A DNA stretch of 52,292 nt from Priapulus caudatus (taxonomy: Eukaryota; Priapulida; Priapulimorpha; Priapulimorphida; Priapulidae). Position 1 is the first letter of the stretch; every line of letters begins with the position of its first letter. The position numbers were made by a program, and so were the translations under genes. The DNA lies in NCBI RefSeq assembly GCF_000485595.1, contig NW_014578498.1, forward strand, positions 13,048 to 65,339, read 5' to 3'. This document shows, piece by piece, positions 1-10,300 of this stretch. The notes below the pieces were generated by a model that saw nothing but the letters and a program-made list of their open reading frames with translations, did no database searches and was not told the origin of the DNA.

Positions 1-53
1 ATATATTCGTCTTTCTCACAGTCGCTGCACGGCCTGCCCGTGTATCTAATAGC

Positions 54-215
54 TGTCATATATCATATGTTGCACTACTTTCTTACGCGTATGGTCACGT
101 CGATCTGTGTACTGGGTGTAGTCGGCGCGGGGAGTTTACCCGCCATGTTGTAATAAACCTAATGCGTTTACATAATGTCTTACGCCTTCTCGTGCCACAC
201 CTACACAGCTTTACA
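54..215 (+). repeat. E1 5' LTR
   Basis: Starts TGTCATATATCATATG and ends CTTTACA. It contains an AATAAA polyadenylation signal near 152-157 and matches 10107-10268 with only a few differences. A paralogous empty site ending TAATAGC exists at 4639-4688, which supports the left boundary. Confidence 0.88.
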
Positions 216-232
216 TGGTGGCAGCGGTAAAC
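216..232 (+). other. E1 primer-binding site
   Basis: TGGTGGCAGCGG follows the LTR directly, the position and TGG start expected of a tRNA-primed site in Gypsy elements. I have not matched it to a specific tRNA. Confidence 0.55.
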
Positions 233-317
233 CAGCCGTGAGACGCCAAGAGTGACTGGTGAGTCGGATTCATGTGTTTTCCCGGCATGACACGGCATAT
301 TTTGACAACACAGTGAC

Positions 318-850
318 TTTTCGTATGATGGTGTTGATGAATTTATCCTCCGGTGTAGAACCCTCACCAAGAAATGCAAATTCTCTGAAGTCGAGATGGA
401 GGAGCGACTCATTGAACAGCTGATCGTGGGAACCAACCACAAAAAGATACAAGAAGTCCTGTTGGGTAAAGACGACAAACTAAAGCTAGAACAAGCACTA
501 GATGTTGCTAGGTTCCGTGAAGCCACTGACTCACACATGAAACAATTTGACGAAGCTTCCGGTGTGTCAACAGTACACAATGTGTCACCCACTCGCAACT
601 CCACACAATGCGATAGTTGAAGAAAAAACCATCCTCCCAAGCCAAGAGAGGCTTGCCCCGCTTTCGGATCAAAGTGTGAATTTTGTAAAAAAAATTCAAC
701 CACTGGCAGACTGTGCAGATCACGCAACACTAAACACAGACTACAGAGGTCAAGATCCATGTCAAGGGGTAGAGGCAGGGGCAGAGGCAGACACACACAG
801 AGATTCTCGACGCCACAACGTCGTGAAGTCCATGAAGTGTCTGATATGAG
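318..850 (+). pseudogene. E1 gag remnant
   Basis: A gag-like reading frame runs from about 318 to a stop at 618-620. It carries the helix-rich end of the mag-type gag (motif LIEQLIVG and an 'LEQALDVARFREATD' stretch). Another frame then holds a damaged CCHC-type knuckle (CEFCKK...) and an RGRGRGRG basic stretch at about 755-790. The N-terminal ~200 residues expected of gag are missing: only about 100 bases separate the primer site from the first gag homology. At least one stop and one frameshift break it, the latter probably in the A-rich run near 686-695. It cannot make capsid. Confidence 0.7.
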
Positions 851-925
851 TACTGCAGCCCTAGGTGAGGACTTCGAGAACTTATCACTAATGACAGTCG
901 AGATGAGGTATATGCTACAGTCGAC

Positions 926-3411
926 GTGACTCTGGGCAGGAAACCCAGCACACCAGCCACTCTTAGAGTGAAGGTCGACACAGGCGCACAAGGGAACCTA
1001 CTTCCGCTGCGAGTATTCCGCCGCATGTATCCTGAGAAGTTGGACAGCGAGGGGTTTCCAAAAACTGGATCCACCACCTTGTGTCCCACTAGGCTAACTG
1101 CCTACAATGGTTCCAAGATTCCTCAGTATGGTGTGATCAAAATACCATGCAAATTCCACAGCAATTCCAGCCTGTCGGAATTCTACGTCACAGACTCCAG
1201 CGGTCCTGCCATCCTTGGTCTTCCAACATTACGAGCACTGAATCTCGTCACACTCAACTGTGCAGTTCAGCAGTGTGTCGTCAACTCCAAGGAAGATCTC
1301 CGGCAGATGTTTCCCGACCGTTTCAAAGGCATCGGACATTTCAAAGGGAAATTCCACATCACCGTGGATCAGTCCGTACCTCCAGTCGTCCATGCCCCAC
1401 GACGTTGTCCTATTCACATTAAGGATGAACTGAAGCATGAACTGGACACCATGGAACAGGTTGGAGTAATCGCCAAAGTGTCCGAGCCTACAGACTGGGT
1501 GAACAGTCTGGCTTTTAGTCGCAAGGCCAATGGCAAACTACGGGTCTGCCTCGACCCAAAAGACCTTAACAAGGCCATAAAGAGACCTCACTATCGCACT
1601 CTGACGCTGGAAGAAATCACCCACAAATTTGCAGGTGCTACGGTATTCTCCCTTGACGCGCGTCATGGGTATTGGTCAGTTCAGCTAGATGAGGAGTCCA
1701 GCCGTCTCACCACTTTCAACAGCCCCTTCGGACGCTATTGCTTCCGGCGACTTCCATTTGGGCTCAACTTGAGTCAAGATGTCTTCCAGGAGAGGATGGA
1801 CAACATCCTTGAACGCTGCACTGGAGTCGTTGGTATTGCCGACGATGTCGCAGTAGTCGGTAGAGACCAAGCTGAACACGACAAGAACCTCATACAGGTT
1901 ATGTCAGTCGCCAGAGAAGAAGGCCTGATCTTCAATTACGGAAAATGTGAGATTAACAGACCTTCGATCAAATTCTTTGGGATGCTGTACGATGCAGACG
2001 GAGTCCACCCTGACGCCGACAAAGTCGAAGCCATTCAGGCAATGGACACAGCAAGGTCAGCCAAGCAGTTGCTAGAGTTCCTGGGTATGGTTACTTACCT
2101 GTCTCCATTTCTACCCCATGTGTCTCAGCTAACTGCACCCCTACGGGAACTCATCAAGAAGGACGCAGTGTTTGAGTGGACGCCCTCTCACCAGGTGGCG
2201 TACGATAGAATAATCTCACTCATTACGCGAGAAGTCTCCTTGAGTTACTTCGATCCCAGGGAGCCATCAGTACTTCAAGTCGATGCTTCCAGCAAGGGAC
2301 TGGGCGCTGTTCTCATTCAACGCGACAAACCAATTGCTTTCGCATCCAAGTCTCTGAGCGAATGCGAGCAACGCTACGCCAACATAGAGCGCGAGCTGTT
2401 GGCAGTAGTCTTTGGGTGTGAAAAGTTCCACACCTACCTGTACGGAAAACGGTTTGTCGTCCAGTCTGATCACAAGCCCCTAGAGATGATACATCTGAAA
2501 AACATATCATCTGCTCCACAACGTTTGCAACGCATGCTGCTACGAATACAGCAGTATGACCTCCAGTTAGTCTACAAACCTGGAAAGGAAGTAGCGGTGG
2601 CCGATGCTCTGTCTAGATCGCCAGTGTCAGATAGTACTACTATAGACCTTGACGTCAAGTTCCATCTAGTGCAGTTCAGTGAACAGAGACAACATGAACT
2701 GCGGAAGGCGACACAGTCTGACAGCGAGCTACAGGCACTCGAGAGTGTGATTCTGTCAGGTTGGCCAGAGAGACAAAACGAGCTTCCTACTACGCTGAGG
2801 CAATACTGGTCTTATCGAGACGAGCTCTCGATCCAAGATGGCATCATCGTGAAAGGCGAGCGTGTTGTCATCCCTGCCAGCATGCAGTGTTATATCCTGG
2901 AGAAACTCCACGAGTCCCACCAGGGCATCGAAAAAACAAAGATGAGAGCTCGTACCTGTGTATTCTGGAAAACCTGCAACCCGGACATCGAGAACATGAT
3001 CAAATCATGTCACATCTGCCAACAGTTACAGAAGAAACAGAGTCCGGAGCCTCTTCTTCAGCACACTGTACCTACACGTCCGTGGCAAATGATTGGTAGT
3101 GACCTCTTCTACCTCGATGGATGCGAGTACATCATTTACTGTGATTATTACTCGAAATTCCCAATAATCAGGAAAATCCACGGAAGAGCGACCGGAGAAA
3201 GTGTTGTGAGCATAACTAAGCAAGTGTTTGCTGAACAAGGCATTCCGGAGACCATGATTAGCGACAACGGGCCCCAGTACGCGAGTTATGCATTCAAGCG
3301 ATTCACAGAGGACTGGGACTTCCGACACATCACGTCAAGCCCCCATTTTCCTCAATCGAACGGATTCATTGAGAGGCAGATACAGACAACGTCGATTGCG
3401 TACACAAGATT
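926..3411 (+). pseudogene. E1 pol: protease-RT-RNase H-integrase, truncated
   Basis: One long open frame encodes, in order: an aspartic protease (VDTGAQGNLLPL, about 975); a reverse transcriptase with LRVCLDPKDLNK and the catalytic GIADDV box (about 1835); an RNase H (LQVDASSKGLGAVL at about 2275, then HKPLE); the KPGKEVAVADALSR tether; an integrase H2C2 zinc finger (about 2910-3030); and part of the DDE core (GSDLFY at about 3097, ISDNGPQYAS at about 3258, NGFIERQ at about 3360). Homology stops at about 3411, just past the catalytic glutamate. The open frame runs on to 3727 but is antisense there to the gag of another element, so the last ~105 residues are spurious. All integrase catalytic residues are present, but the C-terminal domain is displaced to 9361. 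Confidence 0.88.
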
Positions 3412-3431
3412 TACGCAAAATATTTTGCGTA
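3412..3431. repeat. 20-bp perfect palindrome at E1/E2 junction
   Basis: TACGCAAAATATTTTGCGTA equals its own reverse complement. It lies exactly where E1 integrase homology ends and reverse-strand E2 gag homology begins. Confidence 0.9.
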
Positions 3432-3823
3432 CGCAGCTTGATGAATCTACCCCCAGAATCCTGAGACAATCCACGAAAAACATGTCTTTCATAGGGCTCA
3501 TTCACCTTAGTGATAAAGTATCCATCCAATGTACGTACCGCATGTGTATACACACATGGTGCCTCCGGGATTTCCCTCCCGTCCGCATCTACTCTGGTTG
3601 GGCCTGGACCAGGGTCTGGCAAAGTGTCAAACAGTTCTTGTACTTCTGGCCCCGCCGTGTGCAGCAACAATGCCCGTTTTTGTGGCGCATTTACCACCGC
3701 TTTTGCGTCGAGAAAGTACTGGAATGATTTCTTCCATGTGGTCCAGCGTGGTCCCAACTTGGAAGCATGGCCTGTCATATCGAACGTCCTTACGGCTCCA
3801 ATTTCCAAACTTATGGCTGCCAT
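3432..3823 (-). pseudogene. E2a gag N-terminal fragment
   Basis: On the - strand, ATG at 3823 opens a gag N-terminus (MAAISLEIGAVRTFDMTG...) nearly identical to that at 13051 for about 125 residues, to the motif RGLSQDS. It then ends at the palindromic junction with E1. It sits 45 bases inside an E2 LTR at 3869-4037, the spacing seen at 13051/13097. Only the first third of gag is left; no protease, polymerase or second LTR belongs to this copy here. Confidence 0.85.
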
Positions 3824-3868
3824 TATGCATCAAACAACTCTCCAAGACTTTAACTACCTCGTCGCCAC

Positions 3869-4037
3869 TGTTATGTCCTCGCACCTCGGCTCTATGCCCG
3901 GCTCCCGGCCTTAGTAAAGGACTAATATTCAATAGCTTGTCGTATAATCATCCATCTTTTATTTCTCTGTTAGAACCGGGTGGCGGCGCCACCATACAGC
4001 GGTAACTATTACTCTATTGAAAACCTAATACATTACA
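3869..4037 (-). repeat. E2a LTR (5' LTR of a - strand copy)
   Basis: 169 bp, on the + strand TGTTATGTCC...CATTACA, near-identical to 8103-8269 and 13097-13265. The flank after 4037 is GTAGT, different from E2b, so this is a separate insertion or a recombined copy. Confidence 0.85.
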
Positions 4038-4210
4038 GTAGTAAATAGATTTCATATTTATTTAGCATTATATTTTATTGAAACGCTTCAAGTGCCTGTG
4101 TGTGTACGTGCTCCACAAATACAGTACTACTGTACAATACTGTATACGTACGTACATATGTTCAACTTACAAACAAATCGACTTACGAACGACCGCTCGG
4201 AACTGAACCA

Positions 4211-4601
4211 GAGGCGTGTTCAACAGAGCGAACGCTCGATGCGAACGCTCGCTGCACGAACGCAGCGCCTCTTGAATGACATACGAGCGCTCGCTGTGCG
4301 CTCGCTTTATCCAAGATGGCGGCCCCCATGGAGGGTTACTCAGCAGATTTTAATCGCGAGATTTTAATGTCTTCGAACAAGTACTGTTAAACGAATTAGC
4401 AGACGAAATTGATACGAATTGAATTTAGAAGTAAATGAATGAATGAAAAAAAAAGAAATGAAGTTGAGATAGATTGCAAATTGAAGTCAGAAATGTTAGA
4501 TTCGCATTCGCCAGATTGCCCGTCGCCATCTTGAAAACAACTCGTGTGCTGCGCGAACAGCCTCTGGAGCTTGCAGCATTCGCTCTCCTGAACACGCCTC
4601 T
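4211..4601. mobile_element. Inverted-repeat element (MITE-like)
   Basis: AGAGGCGTGTTCAACAGAGC at 4211 is matched in inverted orientation at 4579-4601 with two mismatches over 23 bases. The 390-bp interior has no ORF. It contains CCAAGATGGCGGCC (4311-4324) and an inverted GCCATCTTG (4525-4533), YY1-like words arranged symmetrically. No clear target duplication was found. Confidence 0.5.
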
Positions 4602-4690
4602 GTTCATAAGTCGGGGAGTCTCAGTTTAACTATATTCGTATTCGTCTTCCTCACAGTCGCTGCACGACCTGCCCACATATGTAATAGCGC

Positions 4691-4728
4691 ATCTATATCT
4701 ATATCTATATCTATATCTATATATATAA
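4691..4728. repeat. (TATATC)n microsatellite
   Basis: Simple hexamer repeat of TATATC passing into TATATA. Confidence 0.9.
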
Positions 4729-5082
4729 TGAACACATTTGGGACTAACAGGGTTTACTAGAATCTCACCACTCCACCACAGAGTCACCGCAGTAGACGTT
4801 AGATGAGCGCTGTCGCTCCGCGGCACTTGTTCATTCATTTCCATCTAAAAATCTCGCTCAAAACTCGCGCGATGTACACATTGATTATCGTAAGAGCGCA
4901 CAGCTTTCACATACACAAAACAAACACACTTATCATAAGAGCAAACGCCCATGTACATGTACATGTATAAATATACGGCCACATTAATACGAATATTTCA
5001 CGAATACGTACTCACTTGTTGATGCTGTAAAACCTACCAAGGAATAAAAGATATATACATTGTATACTATATGAATGAACAA

Positions 5083-5120
5083 AAATGTGTGTGTGCGTGT
5101 GTGCGTGCGCGTGTGTGTTG
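5083..5120. repeat. GT-rich microsatellite
   Basis: Alternating GTGTGT with GTGCGT variants. Confidence 0.85.
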
Positions 5121-5879
5121 TCCGCTATGCCTCTGGACAACTTTCGTCTGTTAACGAACAACTTTTACTAGCGGACGTTAATGAAATGAGCTACCTCGCT
5201 ACGCACTCGCGATCCATCGATGGAGCCCCGTACTTCAATCAAAGGCGCCGCTGCCGCGCACATGTAACAGCCCTAGGCATACAATGCCGCGAGTGTATCG
5301 ATTGTTACAGCCCTAGATTTCAGCACAAAAGAAACAAACATAAACCGAAGTGGTAAAATTTGTTTTATTTTATTTTATTTCCATTTCATATAAACCATAA
5401 AACACGAAAGTTTGTTACAAATAATCAATCGTAGCAACGAGTAAATACATGATCACATGCATAAACCCTACTGAACCAAGAGCGCAACCACATGTTGAAA
5501 GTTGGCGGGGTCACAAGCAGCCAATAGCAACGTGATCTGCGGGCGAGCGAATATCACGTATTGGTTCAATATCACGTATTTCAGCGTGTTGATGGAAGTG
5601 TTGCATAATTGTGATGTCATGAATGACATTACTAGGATCATGTATACATAAAATACCAAAATGTTTTATTAATTAGATTAAGCTAGTAGTAAAGCTACAC
5701 ACAGACTGTGCTAACTGTGTGACACAGTTAGCATGATTAAGATGAAGAGAAAAATAATAATGATGAAAATAATAATGCAAAAAAATGCCTGACACGTGAA
5801 AACAGAAAACAGTGTTAGAAACCAAATGTGACCTTCCTTGAGTCACACTTTGCAACAAAATCCTTTGGAATTGCTTCAA

Positions 5880-6053
5880 TATCGATTCCAGAACACGTGA
5901 TAAAAAACAATCGCGTTGATTGGTTCAATTGTCTTTTCGCCGTCACGTCAGCCGGCAAAAGTCAAACTTATTTGACTTTCGCCGTCGCCGTGAACCAGGC
6001 CTGCGCCGTGCAGTGTCAGTGGAGACTGCGCCAGAAGATATCATAGATTAGAA
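5880..6053 (+). promoter_or_regulatory. Possible FIBP promoter or 5' exon edge
   Basis: The stretch contains an inverted CCAAT box (GATTGGTT), a CGTCACGTCA CRE-like word and CACGTG-type words. It ends at a good splice donor, AGAAG|GTAAGG (6054). No N-terminal FIBP coding sequence follows it, so use as a non-coding first exon is speculative. Confidence 0.22.
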
Positions 6054-6339
6054 GGTAAGGGTGTACGGCGCCGCCGCTTGTGTGGAGATGGGCCTATATT
6101 TTGTGTGTGTGTCTATAACACAGTTGGCTTGCGAACGCGTGGTGAATATCGTGCTCGTTCCATGCACGTGAGATTGAATATACTATGTAGGTCGAATCTA
6201 AATGATATTAACAAGGGTTCTATTTAGATATCTGAATCTGAATCACAGTTATGACACTGCACTTGACCACCTGGGGTTTTTATTTATTTTAACTTTCACC
6301 TGTATATGGGTGTTTCACGATAATAAACGCTTATCGGAC

Positions 6340-6560
6340 TATTTTGGACCTCCCAGAAAATAAGGTCTTCCAGAAGTTGGAGAAGTCCACATAAAAGTTG
6401 GGGGGGGTCGTGACCCCCCGACCTCCCCAGTGGTTGCGCCCATGTACTGAACTGCATAGAAATGCTGTGTTTGAGCATAACTCTCATATCCGGCCAAATC
6501 CCATATCCGGATGGGTGCCGGTCCCGACGTGGCCGGATAAAGGAGGTCGGACTGTACTCT
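6340..6560. mobile_element. Possible pogo/Tigger-like transposon remnant
   Basis: A right end of the form CCGGATAAAGGAGGTCGGACTGTAC (6532-6556) resembles Tc1/pogo termini. A matching left terminus is degraded. A near-palindrome GGGGGGTC-GT-GACCCCCC lies at about 6404-6421. Confidence 0.28.
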
Positions 6561-7179
6561 AAAAATCAAATACATGATTGTTTGTTACATTCCCTGCATG
6601 CAAGTACTGCTCAATATATACGACAATGACGTCCATATATTGTTGTCACCGTTGCCAACCAAGGAAACCTGCAACCCCCTTCACAAGTGCAGGCTGTTAT
6701 AGTATCCTTGCGATTAGTCATGTGATTTAGGAGTCTACTGACAAGCAGCAGTAGGTCATCCGCCTACTACAATACAGTTAATAGTACAATTAATTATATA
6801 TGTTACAATGATTTGACTTCTTTGCTTGTGAAAATTTGTTGGTTTGATGAAGGTCTAGCAGTTGTGCGGTACGTCTTCAAACACAACATTCACACCATTT
6901 CCTTGCACCTGTTGATCTCATTCACCGTGCAGGTGTATGCATGTGTAATTTACATGTTAAAATGTTAACATCATGACATGAGATTTCTGTACACCACATC
7001 TTAAAATATCAGTTAAATCAGAACTGTCGTTCCCAATTTGGTACTTACTGTCTCCTCTTTGTCTTTTGGATTTTCTGTCTTTAATTTTTTTACCCATATA
7101 TCATTCTGAGTAATACCTACCACTCCCCTCACTTCACCACTAATTAGCTGTGTGTAACCTTGAATTTTTTTCATTGCAG

Positions 7180-7378
7180 CCGTAGAAACCGTACATATAA
7201 TGAAGAAACGAGGAGTTATGGAAGAGACTGGTATTCCTCTTGAAGTACTCAAGAGTGATATCCACAATCATTTCAAACTGTTTGACATGCTGGAGCCATT
7301 GCTGCAGCAGCCTCCACGGTTCGAAAAGCAGCTAAAATTCCAGATCCTCCCAGAAATGCAACGGATGATAATAGAAAA
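7180..7378 (+). CDS. FIBP: FIBP exon A (first visible)
   Basis: Acceptor TTTCATTGCAG before 7180, donor GTGTGT at 7379. It begins in phase 1 and encodes [17 protein letters not shown] through MQRMIIE. The internal ATG at 7201 is not the start. Confidence 0.9.
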
Positions 7379-10300
7379 GTGTGTAGGTTATAATAGGCTT
7401 TATTCCATTTGTTGCCTCTGGATCTCCAATATTGTAGCGTAGCATGTAGATACACAGTCATTTAAATGGGAAACTCAGTAAACATTAGCTGTAAGCATAA
7501 ATTATATTTATGATGTAACAATTCTGTGATAACATTATTACCAATTTGTCCATCGTCACTCACATATGCGCTGTACTAGTATCCGATCAATTCGGATCAA
7601 ATAACAATATCATATCAAGTATTCGATCAAATCGGATGCAATTCGTCTTTTTAATAATCTTATTTATTATTAATTTCAGCTACTATAAATTTGACGATTG
7701 TGTGATACGAGAAATTCTAGGAAAGAAGTTGTCCTCCAAGACTCGTAAGGAGTTAGATGACGTTAGTGAGAGAAGTCGTGTTAACCTGAAGAGTTGTAGA
7801 CGACAGGTCAGTACCACCCTTATGTGCCTCCTGTGCTTATATATACTTGGCATAACCATTTTAAGCTTTTGGGACATAGTTGAAGCAGTTTATTTGTTGA
7901 CCTGTGCTAACATCTTTTAAATGTGTTTAGATGAACGCATTGTACCTTGATGCCGCTACAGTAAATCATGAATTTTTAAACTTACATAATTCTATAAAAG
8001 CAACATTTATATTGTGCTATTTAACGGGATTGTGTATTATTATTTACATAGTCAGTAAGTCGAGTAGATCAGGTTGTATATATAGTATGATATTATAGTA
8101 ATTGTTATGTCCTCGCACCTCGGCTCTATGCCCGGCTCACGGCCTTAGTAAAGAACTAATATTCAATAGCTTGTCGTCTAATCATCCATCTTTTATTTCT
8201 CTGTGAACCGGATGGCGGTGCCACCGTACAGCGGTAACTATTACCCTATTGAAAACCTAATACATTACAGTCCTCCCCTTTTTAGACTCAAACTCAAACA
8301 ACTCTAACCTTGTAGATCTCTGTCTTATTTAGACTATCCAAAATAATTACTCTGCACATTTGGCAAATGTCCATTATGAAAATGTCTATTTTCTGAAATA
8401 CCGCTTTAACAGAATACCATAACATTTTTCTTCCTTCTCTCCTTTTTAAAACTGACTTGTCGTAACACTCCAAAATATAGGGGAGTAACTAGAATTGGTA
8501 ACTAACTTTAACTCGTGAACTTGGCAAATAGCCATACCGTCAATTTCACAACACTGAACACAGTAGGCACTGTAGGCCTATAGTCCGTTCATAAATTGAG
8601 TCTGTCTACCGGTTTGCGGATACGGGTAGACACCCTGAGTGGAACCACAGGAGTCTCTGGAACCACAGGGCTAGCATTAGATTTAGAACTAGCGTGTGTT
8701 CCCAGATCAAGGTCATTGTTCTCACTAGGAATAGCAGTCTCGGTGGGCTGCTGAGTGTCCACTATTGGAGAATCAACACTGTCTTTTGGAACTGTGGCCA
8801 GTCTAGGACTAACTGGAGGGTAAAACTCCCCAAGCTTTTCCAACACAGCATTCTCTGGCTCTGTTAACCCCTTCTTGCCCTCAAACTTGAGTAGGTGATC
8901 CACATGGACATGCCTCAAACTTCGCCCAACCCGAACCAAATAGGATGTTGGTCCCATGCATTTCACCACTGTTCCCAGAGACCACTTAGAGTCACTATGA
9001 TTTTTCACACTGACAGCATCGTTCGGTTCAAATTCACGGAATTTCACTCTTCGATTATGCTGATATTTCTGCTGCCACTGTTTGTCAACTATACATGCTC
9101 TTCAAGATTTGGCACTAGCACGCTGAATCTTGTACGTGCTCTGCGGCCAAGGAACAGTTGTGACGGTGTCTGCCCAGTAACGGAATGCGGTGTATTCCTG
9201 TAGCGGATCAAGAAATTTGCCAGTCAATGTCCCATAGGCAGATTTTCACCCCCTTGCTTCACTTTCTCGATTTCCTTCAGTAGTGCCATCTTGACAATTT
9301 GCACTGACCTCTCTGCAGCTCCGTTAGAGGCTGGGTGATAGGGTGGAACAAGAATATGGCGAGACATAGTAGATAGACTGTACCTACGTCAGGTTACTCA
9401 GAAAGCGTACCACGACCAGAGTTCAGGCAAAGAGTTATCTCCCCTGGTTCCTGGCCAGCCGGTAAGGGTACGCGATGAAGTAACCAGCAAATGGCAACCA
9501 GCAATTGTTTCCACCACGCTGGATGCACTTCGTTCATACCAAGTTCAGATGAACTCTGGAACTGCCCTCAGGAGGAACCGACGTTCTATTCGCGAGACCG
9601 GTGAGAACTTCAATCTGACATCTCGTGTTAACCCTGAGCCATTGGACACTGAGGTCCAATTGACAACCAAACACGCAGCTGACCTCACCCCCCAAAAACA
9701 TGTTCGTTTCCGACCGGAACCAGAGCCCGCGATGAAGTCATATGGCAGTTCGTCCAGAGAAAGCGGGATCGATGCATACAGAACTAAATCAGGTCGAACT
9801 GTAAAACCACCACAGAAATTGAGTTTGTGAACATTGAAGCAAGTGTGTGTTCATGTTATTCAAGCAAGCCATGTAGACAATTTTGTGTAACTTTGTTTTG
9901 ATCCTCAATTCCATTTGTTCACTACGGACTGTAAACACAAACAATTCATACATGTATTTGTTGGTAAGAGGAGTGGCCATTTATTATCTTGGATAGTGTG
10001 CTGTCAGACATCTGGTGCAAGCGGCACTAGGGCAGTACAATTTAGTTGTGTATTATTTTACTGGAACGGTTATTCAGTGTGTACATCTTCTCTCAGAGAA
10101 GGGGGTTGTCATATATCATATGTTTCACTACTTTCTTACGCGTATGGTCACGTCTGTGTACTGGGTGTAGAGAGTCAGCGCGGGGAGTTTACCCGCCATG
10201 TTGTAATAAACCTAATGCGTTTACATAATGTCTTACGCCTTTTCGTGCCACAACTACAGAGCTTTACAATAGCCAGGGCTGTAGTGGCCTCCCAAAATGT

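Larger units (their letters stand above)
4038..7179 (+). other. Non-coding DNA upstream of the first visible FIBP exon
   Basis: I find no exon here, including the missing FIBP N-terminal exon. It holds an inverted-repeat element (4211-4601), (TATATC)n and GT-rich microsatellites, a GC-rich stretch at 5150-5330, a possible promoter or 5' UTR at 5880-6053, and a transposon end near 6490-6560. It is most likely FIBP intron 1. Confidence 0.5.
54..10268 (+). mobile_element. E1: mag/SURL-like Ty3/Gypsy retrotransposon, split in two
   Basis: Two 162-bp direct LTRs (54-215 and 10107-10268) begin TGTCATAT and end TTTACA. Both are flanked by ATAGC (49-53 and 10269-10273), as expected for a 5-bp target duplication. 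The order gag remnant, protease, RT, RNase H, integrase on the + strand is that of Ty3/Gypsy. E1 sequence is present only at 54-3411 and about 9361-10268. The integrase stretch that should join the halves (about 60 residues) is absent, so the 6 kb between them is not a clean nested insertion. E1 alone would be about 4.3 kb. Gag is 5'-deleted, so this copy is defective. Confidence 0.85.

Noticed and set aside
95..991. 298-residue - strand ORF over the E1 LTR and gag
   Set aside because: Antisense to the E1 gag/pol region, no domain, and low-complexity PLPLPLPLD arises from the RGRGRG coding stretch.
3412..3727. C-terminal extension of the E1 pol frame
   Set aside because: It is the antisense of an E2 gag fragment; similarity to pol ends at the palindrome.
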